A stretch of 11,656 nucleotides of DNA from Calditrichota bacterium (GTDB taxonomy: Bacteria; Calditrichota; Calditrichia; RBG-13-44-9): assembly GCA_024276455.1 (NCBI GenBank), contig JAJRXE010000179.1:1-11656 (forward strand), written 5' to 3'. The notes beneath the pieces are model-generated. The model did not search any database. It worked only from the letters and a program-made list of their open reading frames with translations, and had not been told where the DNA came from. A program made the position numbers and the translations under genes. Of the stretch, positions 1-6,741 are shown piece after piece (position 1 is the first letter of the stretch; each line of letters opens with the position of its first letter).

Positions 1-745
1 CGAACTCCTCGTTGATTAACTCATACCCCCAATCTTTGAAAGCGCCCTCGGTGTACTTCATAATATTACCTTTGTGAACCAGCGTCAGAGACGAGCGGTT
101 GTTGGCCAGCAGAAACTCCGCTGCCTTTCGGACCAGATTTTTGGAGGCGGTTTCGCTGATCGATTTAATTCCAATCCCGGAATCCGGACGGATTTCCACT
201 CCGAACTCACTGGTCAGGTAATCAATGATTTTTTGCGCTTCCGGGGTCCCGCGCGCCCACTCAATTCCGGCGTACAGGTCTTCGGTATTTTCGCGGAATA
301 TCACCACGTTCATGCGCTCGGGATGTTTCACCGGACTCGGTACGCCCCGGTAATATTTCACCGGTCGCATATTGGCGTACAGATTCAACACCCTTCGCAG
401 GGTTACATTTAAACTGCGGAATCCGCTTCCTACAGGCGTGGCCAGAGGGCTTTTAATCGCCACCTGGTATCGACGAATGGCATCCACGGTTTCTTTCGGC
501 AACCATTCCCGGAACATGCGCCAGGCTTTCTCGCCGGCGTACACTTCCGTCCAGGCAATCTTGCGCCGTCCACCGTAGGCGGCTGCCACCGCCGCGTCCA
601 GCACGTATTTTGTTGCCCGCCAGATGTCCGGACCGATGCCATCGCCTTCAATAAAGGGAATAAGCGGGAAATCGGGCACCACCAACCGACCCGCCCGCAT
701 CCGAATGGGTTGTCCGAATTCCGGCGGAGAAAATTTTTCTGTCAT
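1..745 (-). CDS. icd: Isocitrate dehydrogenase (NADP-type), N-terminal part, cut by left edge
   Basis: It catalyses oxidative decarboxylation of isocitrate to 2-oxoglutarate in the TCA cycle, in the cytoplasm. Reading from the ATG at 743-745 gives 248 codons that stay open to the left edge. Visible blocks in order are IEGDGIGPDI (about residues 32-41), the substrate-loop segment SPLATPVGSGFRSLNVTLRR, RPVKYYRGVPSPVKHPE, VIFRENTEDLYAGIEW and LVHKGNIMKYTEGAFKDWGY. These match the E. coli-type Icd closely. The Ser in FRSLN corresponds to the residue phosphorylated by AceK in E. coli, but nothing here shows such regulation. About 40% of a usual 415-430 residue enzyme is missing beyond the edge. 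No strong Shine-Dalgarno precedes the ATG (only a weak GAGCG). The gene lies 118 bp downstream of the S46 peptidase gene. Isopropylmalate dehydrogenase is the main alternative, but the SLNVTLRR and KHPE blocks favour Icd. Confidence 0.95.
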   Translation of the reverse strand, partial: MTEKFSPPEFGQPIRMRAGRLVVPDFPLIPFIEGDGIGPDIWRATKYVLDAAVAAAYGGRRKIAWTEVYAGEKAWRMFREWLPKETVDAIRRYQVAIKSPLATPVGSGFRSLNVTLRRVLNLYANMRPVKYYRGVPSPVKHPERMNVVIFRENTEDLYAGIEWARGTPEAQKIIDYLTSEFGVEIRPDSGIGIKSISETASKNLVRKAAEFLLANNRSSLTLVHKGNIMKYTEGAFKDWGYELINEEF

Positions 746-775
746 GCGCTCGTACGTTTAAACGGAATTTAATCG

Positions 776-799
776 CCCCCGGAATAATTGTCCGGAGGG
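776..799 (-). terminator. Possible weak terminator hairpin after the S46 peptidase gene
   Basis: An inverted repeat (CCCCCGGA / TCCGGAGGG on the plus strand) gives an 8-bp GC-rich stem with one bulged A and a 7-base loop. It sits 65 bp downstream of the peptidase stop codon. On the minus strand it is followed by GCGATTAAATT rather than a T-run, so intrinsic termination is doubtful. It may instead be a leader hairpin of icd. Confidence 0.3.
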
Positions 800-863
800 T
801 CGGGATACGCGAAGTTTGGACGCCCTGTCTCTCTAAGCGAGTGCGCTTCCGCTCCCAGGCGAC

Positions 864-3017
864 TTATTTCAGCGGAACGCCCATTTCTTGAAGCAGCCAG
901 TCGGCGCCCCCAAACTTCTGGGTCACCCACAGCACATACCGAATGTCCACCCCTATGGAACGGCTGTACTCTTCGCTCCAGGCGTAATCGTTAATGGTCG
1001 CTTCAAAAGCCCGATCGAAATTCACCCCGATGAGCCGTCCGCGGGCATCCAGAATGGGACTCCCGGAATTTCCTCCTGTGGTATCGGTGTCGTACAGAAT
1101 CCCCACCGGCACGCTTCCCAACCGCTTCAATTGGAAACGGCCGAAATCCTTCTTTTCGATTAAAGCCAGCAAATCCGCCGGGGTGTCGAACGGTTCTTCC
1201 CCGGTGGTTTTCTCCACCACCCCCCGCAGGGTTGAAATGGGCTGGTAGTACACCGCATCGCGGGGAGAGTACCCGCGAATGTGTCCATAAGTTAGACGCA
1301 GGGTTCCGTTGGCATCGGGAACGAATTTCTTTTGCAGGAACTGTTTTTTCACCTCAACCAGCTTTGCCAGCAGGGGATCCAATTCTCCTTTGCGGCGCTC
1401 CCGCTCTTTCTTGAGCTCCTGGTACACCGGATAAAGATTTTTAGCCAGATTAATAAAGGGATCGTCCAGAATTTTCAACGATTCCACCGGTTGTTCCAGC
1501 GCGGCGTAAACGATTCGTTCTTTATTCAACATGGTTCGGGCGTACATGGCATCCAGCAGGCGGTCGATGGCTGCCTCGGGATCTTCCTGCCCAATCATTT
1601 CATCCAGCACCTGAATGCGCTGGCCTTCCGGTAAACGGCTGGCCCGCAACAGCATGTCTTTTAAAAGGATTCGGTCGGTCGGTTCGTAATAATCCTTCAG
1701 AGCCAGCAGAATACGCTCTTTTGTGCGAGGGTAATTCCGATCCATGAAAGCCGGTTCTCGTTCCAGGTCCGGTTTTGCCCGTTCGTTGGAAGCCCGGTAA
1801 ATGGTGAGGGCAAAATTAAAGAGGTTGGAACTGCGGGGCAGGTAATCTAGAATAAGATTGCGCTGGGCGGATTGGCGCCTTTCCTGGTACACCCGCCCGA
1901 TTGCGGCCAGCAACTCCCCGTACTTCGCTTTCCGGGCCGGATCGGCGTCAATGAAAGCCTGCAGGGCTTTTTCTTCCTCGCGTTTGCGTTCCACCAGATG
2001 GAGACGCTTCAGTCCCAGCAGCTTGCCGCGGTAATTTTTCATGACATTCGCCCGCCCTTTGATGCGGGAAAGGTGTTTTAACATCACCTCCCGGTCATTT
2101 TGTCCGGCTTTTTCCATGACCCGAATTTGCCAGTCGTACAGATTTGCCACACACGGCAAGCGGATTTCCTCTTCAAAGGCCAGAAAATAAGAGGTACGGT
2201 GGCGGTAAGTGCGTCCCGGATATCCCAGAATGAACACGAAATCTCCTTCGTCCACCCCTTGCGGATTCACCTGCAAATATTTACGAGGGTGGTACGGCAC
2301 ATTCTGGGGGGAATATTCCGCCGGAGAGCCATCGGGAGCCACATAAACCCGCAGAAAAGAAAAATCGCCGGTGTGCCGGGGCCACATCCAGTTGTCCTCT
2401 TCTCCCCCGAATTCCCCGATGGAGCGGGGCGGCACGTACACCAGCCGCACATCTTTCAAATAGGTGTAAAGAAACAAAACGTAAGTTTTCCCGATGAACA
2501 TTTCGGCGACTTCCGCCCGTTTGCCGGGGTGCTCCCTCTCCGCCCGGGCAACAATCTCCTTGATTTTCCGCTGAATGGCCCGGGTGCGAGCGGCAAAATC
2601 CATTCCCGGCGTTACCGCACTCAGCACTTCTTCCGAAACGTCGCGGTAAGATTCGGTAATCCGTACCGTGTAGCCTTTGGCGGGGATTTCCTCTTCCCGT
2701 GAAGCGGCCAGAAACCCGTTGCGAATGTAATCGTGCTCCGGGGTGCTGGCACTTTGAGCCGCCCGGTAAGCGCAATGGTGGTTGGTCAAAATCAACCCGT
2801 TTGGCGAGACAAAAGAGCCGGTGCAGCCACCCACCTTTACAATGGCGTCGATCAGGCTCACCCCCTGGGGATTGTAAATTCTGCTCGGATCGATCTTCAA
2901 GCCCTTCTTCTTCAAATCCAGCTGCCGGATTTCCGACAACGGCCACATCCCTTCGCCCGCCAGTCCGCTGACAATCCAGACAATTAAAAACAACAACACA
3001 AATCCTCGCAAACGCAT
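864..3017 (-). CDS. S46 family dipeptidyl-peptidase, DPP11-like, exported
   Basis: This is a serine exopeptidase that removes N-terminal dipeptides from oligopeptides in the periplasm or at the cell surface. The 717 residues match the usual 700-730 of family S46. Residues 1-20 form a signal peptide (basic MRLRG, then a hydrophobic stretch). The double-beta-barrel protease parts are GCTGSFVSP followed by LTNHHCAY (catalytic His in the His80-His81 pair), DNWMWPRHTGDFSFLRV (catalytic Asp most likely Asp218) and TGGNSGSP (nucleophile Ser651). The helical domain typical of S46 lies between the last two. Arg669 is 18 residues after the nucleophile, the same spacing as Ser655 and Arg673 in Porphyromonas gingivalis DPP11. 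DPP7-type enzymes have Gly there. This predicts preference for Asp or Glu at P1. The ATG at 3017 follows an AAGGGG Shine-Dalgarno. The oligopeptidase B gene ends 48 bp upstream, so the two are probably cotranscribed. Confidence 0.95.
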   Translation of the reverse strand: MRLRGFVLLFLIVWIVSGLAGEGMWPLSEIRQLDLKKKGLKIDPSRIYNPQGVSLIDAIVKVGGCTGSFVSPNGLILTNHHCAYRAAQSASTPEHDYIRNGFLAASREEEIPAKGYTVRITESYRDVSEEVLSAVTPGMDFAARTRAIQRKIKEIVARAEREHPGKRAEVAEMFIGKTYVLFLYTYLKDVRLVYVPPRSIGEFGGEEDNWMWPRHTGDFSFLRVYVAPDGSPAEYSPQNVPYHPRKYLQVNPQGVDEGDFVFILGYPGRTYRHRTSYFLAFEEEIRLPCVANLYDWQIRVMEKAGQNDREVMLKHLSRIKGRANVMKNYRGKLLGLKRLHLVERKREEEKALQAFIDADPARKAKYGELLAAIGRVYQERRQSAQRNLILDYLPRSSNLFNFALTIYRASNERAKPDLEREPAFMDRNYPRTKERILLALKDYYEPTDRILLKDMLLRASRLPEGQRIQVLDEMIGQEDPEAAIDRLLDAMYARTMLNKERIVYAALEQPVESLKILDDPFINLAKNLYPVYQELKKERERRKGELDPLLAKLVEVKKQFLQKKFVPDANGTLRLTYGHIRGYSPRDAVYYQPISTLRGVVEKTTGEEPFDTPADLLALIEKKDFGRFQLKRLGSVPVGILYDTDTTGGNSGSPILDARGRLIGVNFDRAFEATINDYAWSEEYSRSIGVDIRYVLWVTQKFGGADWLLQEMGVPLK

Positions 3018-3065
3018 GGAAAAGCCCCTTTTATTTGGTTTCGCTTCGAATCGCCGGAAGCCGGT

Positions 3066-5186
3066 TTACTCTTTAATACCAAGACATTTGAACACAAAAG
3101 CGTACTCAAACGCCAGGTCCTTCAAATAGTCGTAGCGCCCGGATGCCCCACTGTGTCCGGCTTCCATCTTGGTTTTCAGCAGCAATAAATTGTGATCGGT
3201 CTTTAGATCCCGTAACCGGGCCACCCATTTAGCCGGCTCCCAGTAACTCACCCGCGGATCGTTCAAACCGGCCGTTACCAGCATGTTGGGATACTTTTTG
3301 GCTGCCACATTGTCGTAGGGTGAGTAAGACTTGATGTAAAAATAATATTCTTTCTGGTGCGGATTTCCCCACTCCTCGTATTCGATGACGGTGAGGGGCA
3401 GGGTGGGATCGAGCATGGTGTTTAATACATCCACGAAGGGCACATGGGCCAGCACCACTTTAAACAAATCGGGACGCAGGTTGTTCACCGCCCCCATTAA
3501 CAGTCCGCCGGCGCTTCCCCCGGAAATCACCAGTTTTTCCGGGGAGGTAAATTTCTGCTGAATCAGATATTCCGCACAATCGATAAAATCGTAAAAAGTG
3601 TTTTTCTTTTTCAGAAGCTTGCCGTCTTCGTACCAGTAACGTCCCATTTCGCCGCCGCCCCGCACATGGGCAATGGCGTACACAAACCCGCGATCCAACA
3701 GGCTCAAACGCGAGCTGGAGAAACTCGGGTCGATGCTAACGCCGTACGCACCGTATCCGTACAGATAGAGGGGATTTTTCCCATCCTTTTTTAATCCCTT
3801 GCGGTACACCAGCGAGATGGGAACTCGGGTTCCGTCCCGGGCGGTGGCAAACACGCGCTCGCTCCGGTACAGATCCGGATTGTAGCCGCCCAGCACCTCA
3901 TCCTGCTTTTTCAGCTCCCAGGTCCGGGTGTCCATGTTGTAATCGTAAACACTCCGGGGAGTCACAAACGATGTGTACGTAAAGCGCAATAAATTGGTAT
4001 TGTAATCGGGATTATCTCCCGCCCAGTACGTGTACACGTCTTCGGGGAATTTTACGCGATAATTTTCCCCGTTCGCAAAATTGAAAATCCGAATGGTTTT
4101 CAAGCCATTTTCCCGCTGGTAAATTACCAGGTGATTTTTAAAGGCGTCCACCCCGTCAATTTTCACCTTCCGGTCGTACGGAATAAATTCTTTCCAGTAC
4201 TTTTTCTGAGGTCGGTTTACCGGCGCCCGCATGACCTTAAAATTCTTGGCATTGTCGTTGGTAACAATGAAGAAGTATTTCCCATGGTGCTCCACGGAAT
4301 ATTCCATACCGTGCTGCCGGGGATGAATCACCCGAAATTGCCCCTCCGGTTGATTCGCCCGCAGGTACCACACTTCCGAGGTCACCATGCTGTTCAGATT
4401 AATCAACAGGTAGGCTTTGCTGCGAGTTTTGGCTAAAGAGAGGTAGTAGGCCTGATCCGGTTCTTCGAAAACCAGGACATCGGACTGCGGTTGTTCCCCC
4501 AACCGGTGGCGGTAGAGCCGGAACGGTCGCATGGTTTCGTCCAGAGTGGTGTAAAACAGGGTTTGATTGTCGTTGGCCCATTCCACCGAATAGTAGGTGT
4601 TGGGAATGCTGTCCGCTAACAGCTTGCCGGTCTGCAAATCTTTGATGCGCAGGGTGTAGGTCTCCGATCCGGCAAAATCCACCGAATAGGCCAGAAACCG
4701 GTGGTTGGGACTGATTTTGTACACTCCCAACCGGCAGAAATCGTGTCCCTCCGCCAGTTTATTCTGATCTAATAGAACTTCCTCGGGTGCGTCCAGACTT
4801 CCCTTCTTGCGACAGTAAATGGGGTATTGTTTGCCTTCTTCGGTGCGGGTGTAATAATAGTAATCGTCGATTTTCACCGGAACAGACAGGTCGGTTTCTT
4901 TAATGCGGCCCAACATTTCCTTGTACAGTTTCTCCTGCAACCCTTCGGTGTCTTTCATAACGGCCAGAGCGTACTCATTCTCCGCCTTCAAATAGTCGAG
5001 CACCTCCGGGTTGTTGCGATCGCGCAGCCAGTAATAATTGTCCACCCGCACATCCCCGAATAAGGTGTCGGCTTTGGGGATTTTCTTGGCTACCGGCGGT
5101 TTCGGCACGCCCTTTCCACAACCGGTTATCATGGTAACTCCCAGAATAAAAATCATTCCCATTTGAACCACAACATTTTTTAACAT
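3066..5186 (-). CDS. ptrB: Oligopeptidase B-like S9A peptidase, predicted lipoprotein
   Basis: This is a prolyl-oligopeptidase-fold serine peptidase that cuts short peptides, expected after Arg or Lys. From the ATG at 5184-5186 it has 706 residues, normal for the family. An in-frame start 87 bp upstream is rejected because GGAGGAG lies just before 5186 and the protein then begins directly with a lipoprotein signal (hydrophobic 6-20, lipobox ITGC with Cys23). The beta-propeller occupies roughly residues 75-420, opening after the family motif DNYYWLRDR. The C-terminal alpha/beta hydrolase domain carries YGYGAYG, GGSAGG (Ser558), Asp643 in AGLNDPRVSYWEPAKW and His678 in MEAGHSGASGRYDYL. The acidic EYEEWGNP (Glu602, Glu604, Glu605) fits the Glu cluster that binds basic P1 residues. 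Classical OpB is cytoplasmic, so a lipobox is notable. It precedes the S46 peptidase gene, suggesting joint extracytoplasmic peptide breakdown. Confidence 0.93.
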   Translation of the reverse strand: MLKNVVVQMGMIFILGVTMITGCGKGVPKPPVAKKIPKADTLFGDVRVDNYYWLRDRNNPEVLDYLKAENEYALAVMKDTEGLQEKLYKEMLGRIKETDLSVPVKIDDYYYYTRTEEGKQYPIYCRKKGSLDAPEEVLLDQNKLAEGHDFCRLGVYKISPNHRFLAYSVDFAGSETYTLRIKDLQTGKLLADSIPNTYYSVEWANDNQTLFYTTLDETMRPFRLYRHRLGEQPQSDVLVFEEPDQAYYLSLAKTRSKAYLLINLNSMVTSEVWYLRANQPEGQFRVIHPRQHGMEYSVEHHGKYFFIVTNDNAKNFKVMRAPVNRPQKKYWKEFIPYDRKVKIDGVDAFKNHLVIYQRENGLKTIRIFNFANGENYRVKFPEDVYTYWAGDNPDYNTNLLRFTYTSFVTPRSVYDYNMDTRTWELKKQDEVLGGYNPDLYRSERVFATARDGTRVPISLVYRKGLKKDGKNPLYLYGYGAYGVSIDPSFSSSRLSLLDRGFVYAIAHVRGGGEMGRYWYEDGKLLKKKNTFYDFIDCAEYLIQQKFTSPEKLVISGGSAGGLLMGAVNNLRPDLFKVVLAHVPFVDVLNTMLDPTLPLTVIEYEEWGNPHQKEYYFYIKSYSPYDNVAAKKYPNMLVTAGLNDPRVSYWEPAKWVARLRDLKTDHNLLLLKTKMEAGHSGASGRYDYLKDLAFEYAFVFKCLGIKE

Positions 5187-5212
5187 GACGCTCCTCCATT
5201 TAAAACCGAGGG

Positions 5213-5242
5213 TAATTAGCGAAAATATTTTGCCCTGCACAA
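5213..5242 (-). promoter_or_regulatory. Possible sigma-70-like promoter for the peptidase pair
   Basis: On the minus strand, TTGTGC (plus positions 5237-5242) and TAATTA (5213-5218) are 18 bases apart. They lie 27 bp upstream of the oligopeptidase B start codon. The match is only moderate and the organism's promoter consensus is unknown, so this is a weak call. Confidence 0.25.
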
Positions 5243-5283
5243 CCTTTTCCGGAGAAATTGATTTCGCTTTCACCCGGGAGAAA

Positions 5284-5306
5284 AGCGTCCCGGGGATACC
5301 CCAGGA
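5284..5306 (-). terminator. Possible intrinsic terminator of the dehydrogenase gene
   Basis: CCCGGGG and CCCCAGG (plus strand 5289-5295 and 5299-5305) form a tight stem with a 3-base loop, extended by one outer T-A pair. It starts 4 bp past the dehydrogenase stop. On the minus strand it is followed by ACGC and then TTTT, so the U-run is short and displaced. Partial termination or mRNA end protection is plausible. Confidence 0.4.
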
Positions 5307-5309
5307 GGC

Positions 5310-6182
5310 TCATTCTTTCTCCTGCGGCGGATTCACGGCATTGTACAGAGAGGAATAATCCGTCTCGCTCCAGCCCATTTGCAGAGCTTTCTCAATAATA
5401 TGCCGTACCCCTTCGACCCCGGCGGTTTCCAATCCCAACCGGCGGGCGGTTTCCTCCACCAATTTTACGTCTTTAAACAGGTGCTTGGTGGGAAAATTGG
5501 GGCGGTCGAAATCGCGTTTGAGCATGCGGGGCAACTTTTTGTCAAAAGTCGGGGCATACAGGGCGCTATTCCGCAGAATGGACATGAACAGCTCCACCTC
5601 CACGCCGCTGCGCAAGACCATTCCCAGACTCAAGGAAAACGCCGCCGTAAGCGAAGCAATCAACTGGTTTAAAGCCAGCTTGAGGGTGGCGGCTTTACCG
5701 ACTTCTCCCACCAGATGTACCTCGGATCCGAAACAGGCCAGCAATTTCCGCCAGCGCTGAAAAAGCGCTTCATCTCCGCCCACCATGACGATCAATTCTC
5801 CGCTTTTTGCCTGGGGAATGCTGCCCAGCACCGGCGCTTCCAGATAGTTTCCCCCTCTCTCTAACACGATTTCCTGTAACCGCCTGCTCTCTTCCGGCAG
5901 AATGGTTCCCATCTGGATCACCGTTTTTCCGGCAAGCTGTTTCAAAAGCTCCTCACGCAACAGAACCGCTTCAATGGCTGCAAAATCGCTTAACATGAGA
6001 ACAATCATTTCCGCTTCCCGGACAGCCTGCTCCGGAAGCGGCCAGAGGCGGGCACCTTTTTCTTCCAGCGGAAGGGCTTTTTCAGGAGTCCGGTTGTAAA
6101 CGTGAAGCCGGTAACCGGCCTGCAGAAGCCGCTCCGCCATGGGACGCCCCATTAAACCGGTTCCCAAAAACGCGACCTTCAT
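5310..6182 (-). CDS. NAD(P)-dependent beta-hydroxyacid dehydrogenase (3-hydroxyisobutyrate dehydrogenase / GLYR family)
   Basis: The 290 residues fit a cytoplasmic oxidoreductase that interconverts a beta-hydroxyacid and its semialdehyde or oxoacid. The N-terminal Rossmann domain opens with MKVAFLGTGLMGRPMAERLL (GxGxMG at 7-12). The following strand ends in YNRTPEK (29-35); Arg31 and Thr32 in place of an acidic residue suggest NADP(H). The substrate-binding block EAPVLGSIPQAKSGEL (115-130) and the GKAATLKLALNQL segment hold the family catalytic Lys168 and Asn172. The C-terminal part is the all-helical domain of the family. A GAGGAGG Shine-Dalgarno lies 4-5 bases before the ATG. Relatives include succinic semialdehyde/glyoxylate reductases, 3-hydroxyisobutyrate dehydrogenase and tartronate semialdehyde reductase. 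The sequence alone does not settle the substrate and the neighbours do not point to a pathway. It lies 273 bp from the fmdB-like gene, beyond a terminator, so it is probably separately transcribed. Confidence 0.9.
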   Translation of the reverse strand: MKVAFLGTGLMGRPMAERLLQAGYRLHVYNRTPEKALPLEEKGARLWPLPEQAVREAEMIVLMLSDFAAIEAVLLREELLKQLAGKTVIQMGTILPEESRRLQEIVLERGGNYLEAPVLGSIPQAKSGELIVMVGGDEALFQRWRKLLACFGSEVHLVGEVGKAATLKLALNQLIASLTAAFSLSLGMVLRSGVEVELFMSILRNSALYAPTFDKKLPRMLKRDFDRPNFPTKHLFKDVKLVEETARRLGLETAGVEGVRHIIEKALQMGWSETDYSSLYNAVNPPQEKE

Positions 6183-6333
6183 GTTGCCTCCTCTATTTAA
6201 TGCGTCTTTACACCAATCCTCAGGATTTTACGGCGAGCACTTCGCCCACTCATTTTATTAGATGCCAATCTGCGCCGAAGCGTTGCTCCGCGCCCTGCGC
6301 CGCCGGGGGGCAGGCTCCCTTTGAGCTTCTTCT

Positions 6334-6359
6334 CCCCCTTCCCCCTCCCACCGCCTCCC
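6334..6359 (-). other. G-quadruplex-like tract on the minus strand
   Basis: The plus strand has C-runs at 6334-6338, 6341-6345, 6347-6349 and 6357-6359. On the minus strand these are four runs of at least three G with loops of 7, 1 and 2 bases, which satisfies the common G3N1-7 rule. It is noncoding, between the terminator at 6381-6416 and the dehydrogenase gene, and lies on the sense strand for that gene. Whether it folds or acts is unknown. Confidence 0.5.
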
Positions 6360-6380
6360 ATTAATCCGGGTCACCCTCAA

Positions 6381-6416
6381 TAAAAAACCTTCCCGAAGTC
6401 GCCCCTCCGGGAAGGT
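6381..6416 (-). terminator. Rho-independent terminator after the fmdB-like gene
   Basis: ACCTTCCCG (6387-6395) and CGGGAAGGT (6408-6416) are perfect 9-bp complements around a 12-base loop. On the minus strand the stem runs directly into a T-rich tail (TTTTTT then ATTG). It begins 40 bp past the fmdB-like stop codon, so it should end the pta-aminotransferase-fmdB transcript. Confidence 0.85.
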
Positions 6417-6440
6417 CCAAATCAAACTCAACAGATTGAG

Positions 6441-6477
6441 AAACAATAATCAAGCTTATTTACTTGAATTATTGTTT
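6441..6477 (-). repeat. AT-rich inverted repeat spanning the fmdB-like stop codon
   Basis: AAACAATAATCAAG (6441-6454) pairs with 6463-6477 as a 14-bp stem with one bulged A and an 8-base loop. The loop contains the TAA stop (minus strand, 6456-6458). A smaller hairpin, CTCAA/TTGAG, adjoins at 6428-6441. The stem has no T-run after it, so it may help define the mRNA end together with the terminator downstream. Confidence 0.55.
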
Positions 6478-6725
6478 GTTGCGCTGCCTTTTTTCTCCGT
6501 TGTGCTACTTTTCTCACTGTTTTTCGACCCACCGGAACTATTCTTACGGGCGTAATCGGTAATGTAAAATCCCGACCCTTTAAAAATAAGTCCGGCGCCG
6601 CCGGTAATCACCCGTTCCAGCGGTCCGTTGCAGGAGGGGCAGGTCTGCAACGGCGGATCGGCAATACTCTGGAAATGGTCGAACTCCATTCCACACTGTT
6701 TGCATCGGTACGTATAGGTTGGCAT
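6456..6725 (-). CDS. FmdB-type putative regulatory zinc ribbon protein
   Basis: This is a small 89-residue protein. Its N-terminal half is the FmdB/CxxC-CxxC-SSSS zinc ribbon: MPTYTYRCKQCG, then DPPLQTCPSC, with Cys8, Cys11, Cys29 and Cys32 as ligands, and the usual GLIFKGSGFYITDY end of the domain at about residues 45-58. Residues 60-89 are a low-complexity tail of Ser, Lys, Asn, Thr and Gly, common in this family and probably disordered. The family was named for a regulator of formamidase and amidase genes in Methylophilus, but most members have no proven function. A GGGAGGAG Shine-Dalgarno lies upstream of the ATG at 6725. The aminotransferase gene ends only 16 bp before it, so the two are surely in one transcript. 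It is the last gene before the strong terminator. Confidence 0.9.
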   Translation of the reverse strand: MPTYTYRCKQCGMEFDHFQSIADPPLQTCPSCNGPLERVITGGAGLIFKGSGFYITDYARKNSSGGSKNSEKSSTTEKKGSATNNNSSK

Positions 6726-6741
6726 ACGAGTCTCCTCCCTG

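Noticed and set aside
835..848. Small inverted repeat AAGCG/CGCTT just past the S46 stop codon
   Set aside because: A 5-bp stem with no T-run is too weak to call a terminator.
2100..2702. 200-residue plus-strand ORF opposite the S46 peptidase
   Set aside because: It is antisense to a well-conserved coding region, and its His-, Pro- and Phe-rich composition is typical of a shadow frame.
2281..2946. 221-residue minus-strand ORF in another frame of the S46 gene
   Set aside because: It overlaps the catalytic part of the peptidase, has no domain and reads as frame-shifted low-complexity sequence.
5187..5273. Longer N-terminus for the oligopeptidase B gene
   Set aside because: The extra 29 residues would bury the lipoprotein signal, whereas a strong GGAGGAG site directly precedes the ATG at 5184-5186.
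6258..6446. 62-residue ORF on the minus strand between the fmdB-like and dehydrogenase genes
   Set aside because: It begins inside the hairpin zone, runs through the intrinsic terminator and the G-rich tract, is very rich in Arg, Glu and Gly as expected from that composition, and has no ribosome site or recognisable domain.
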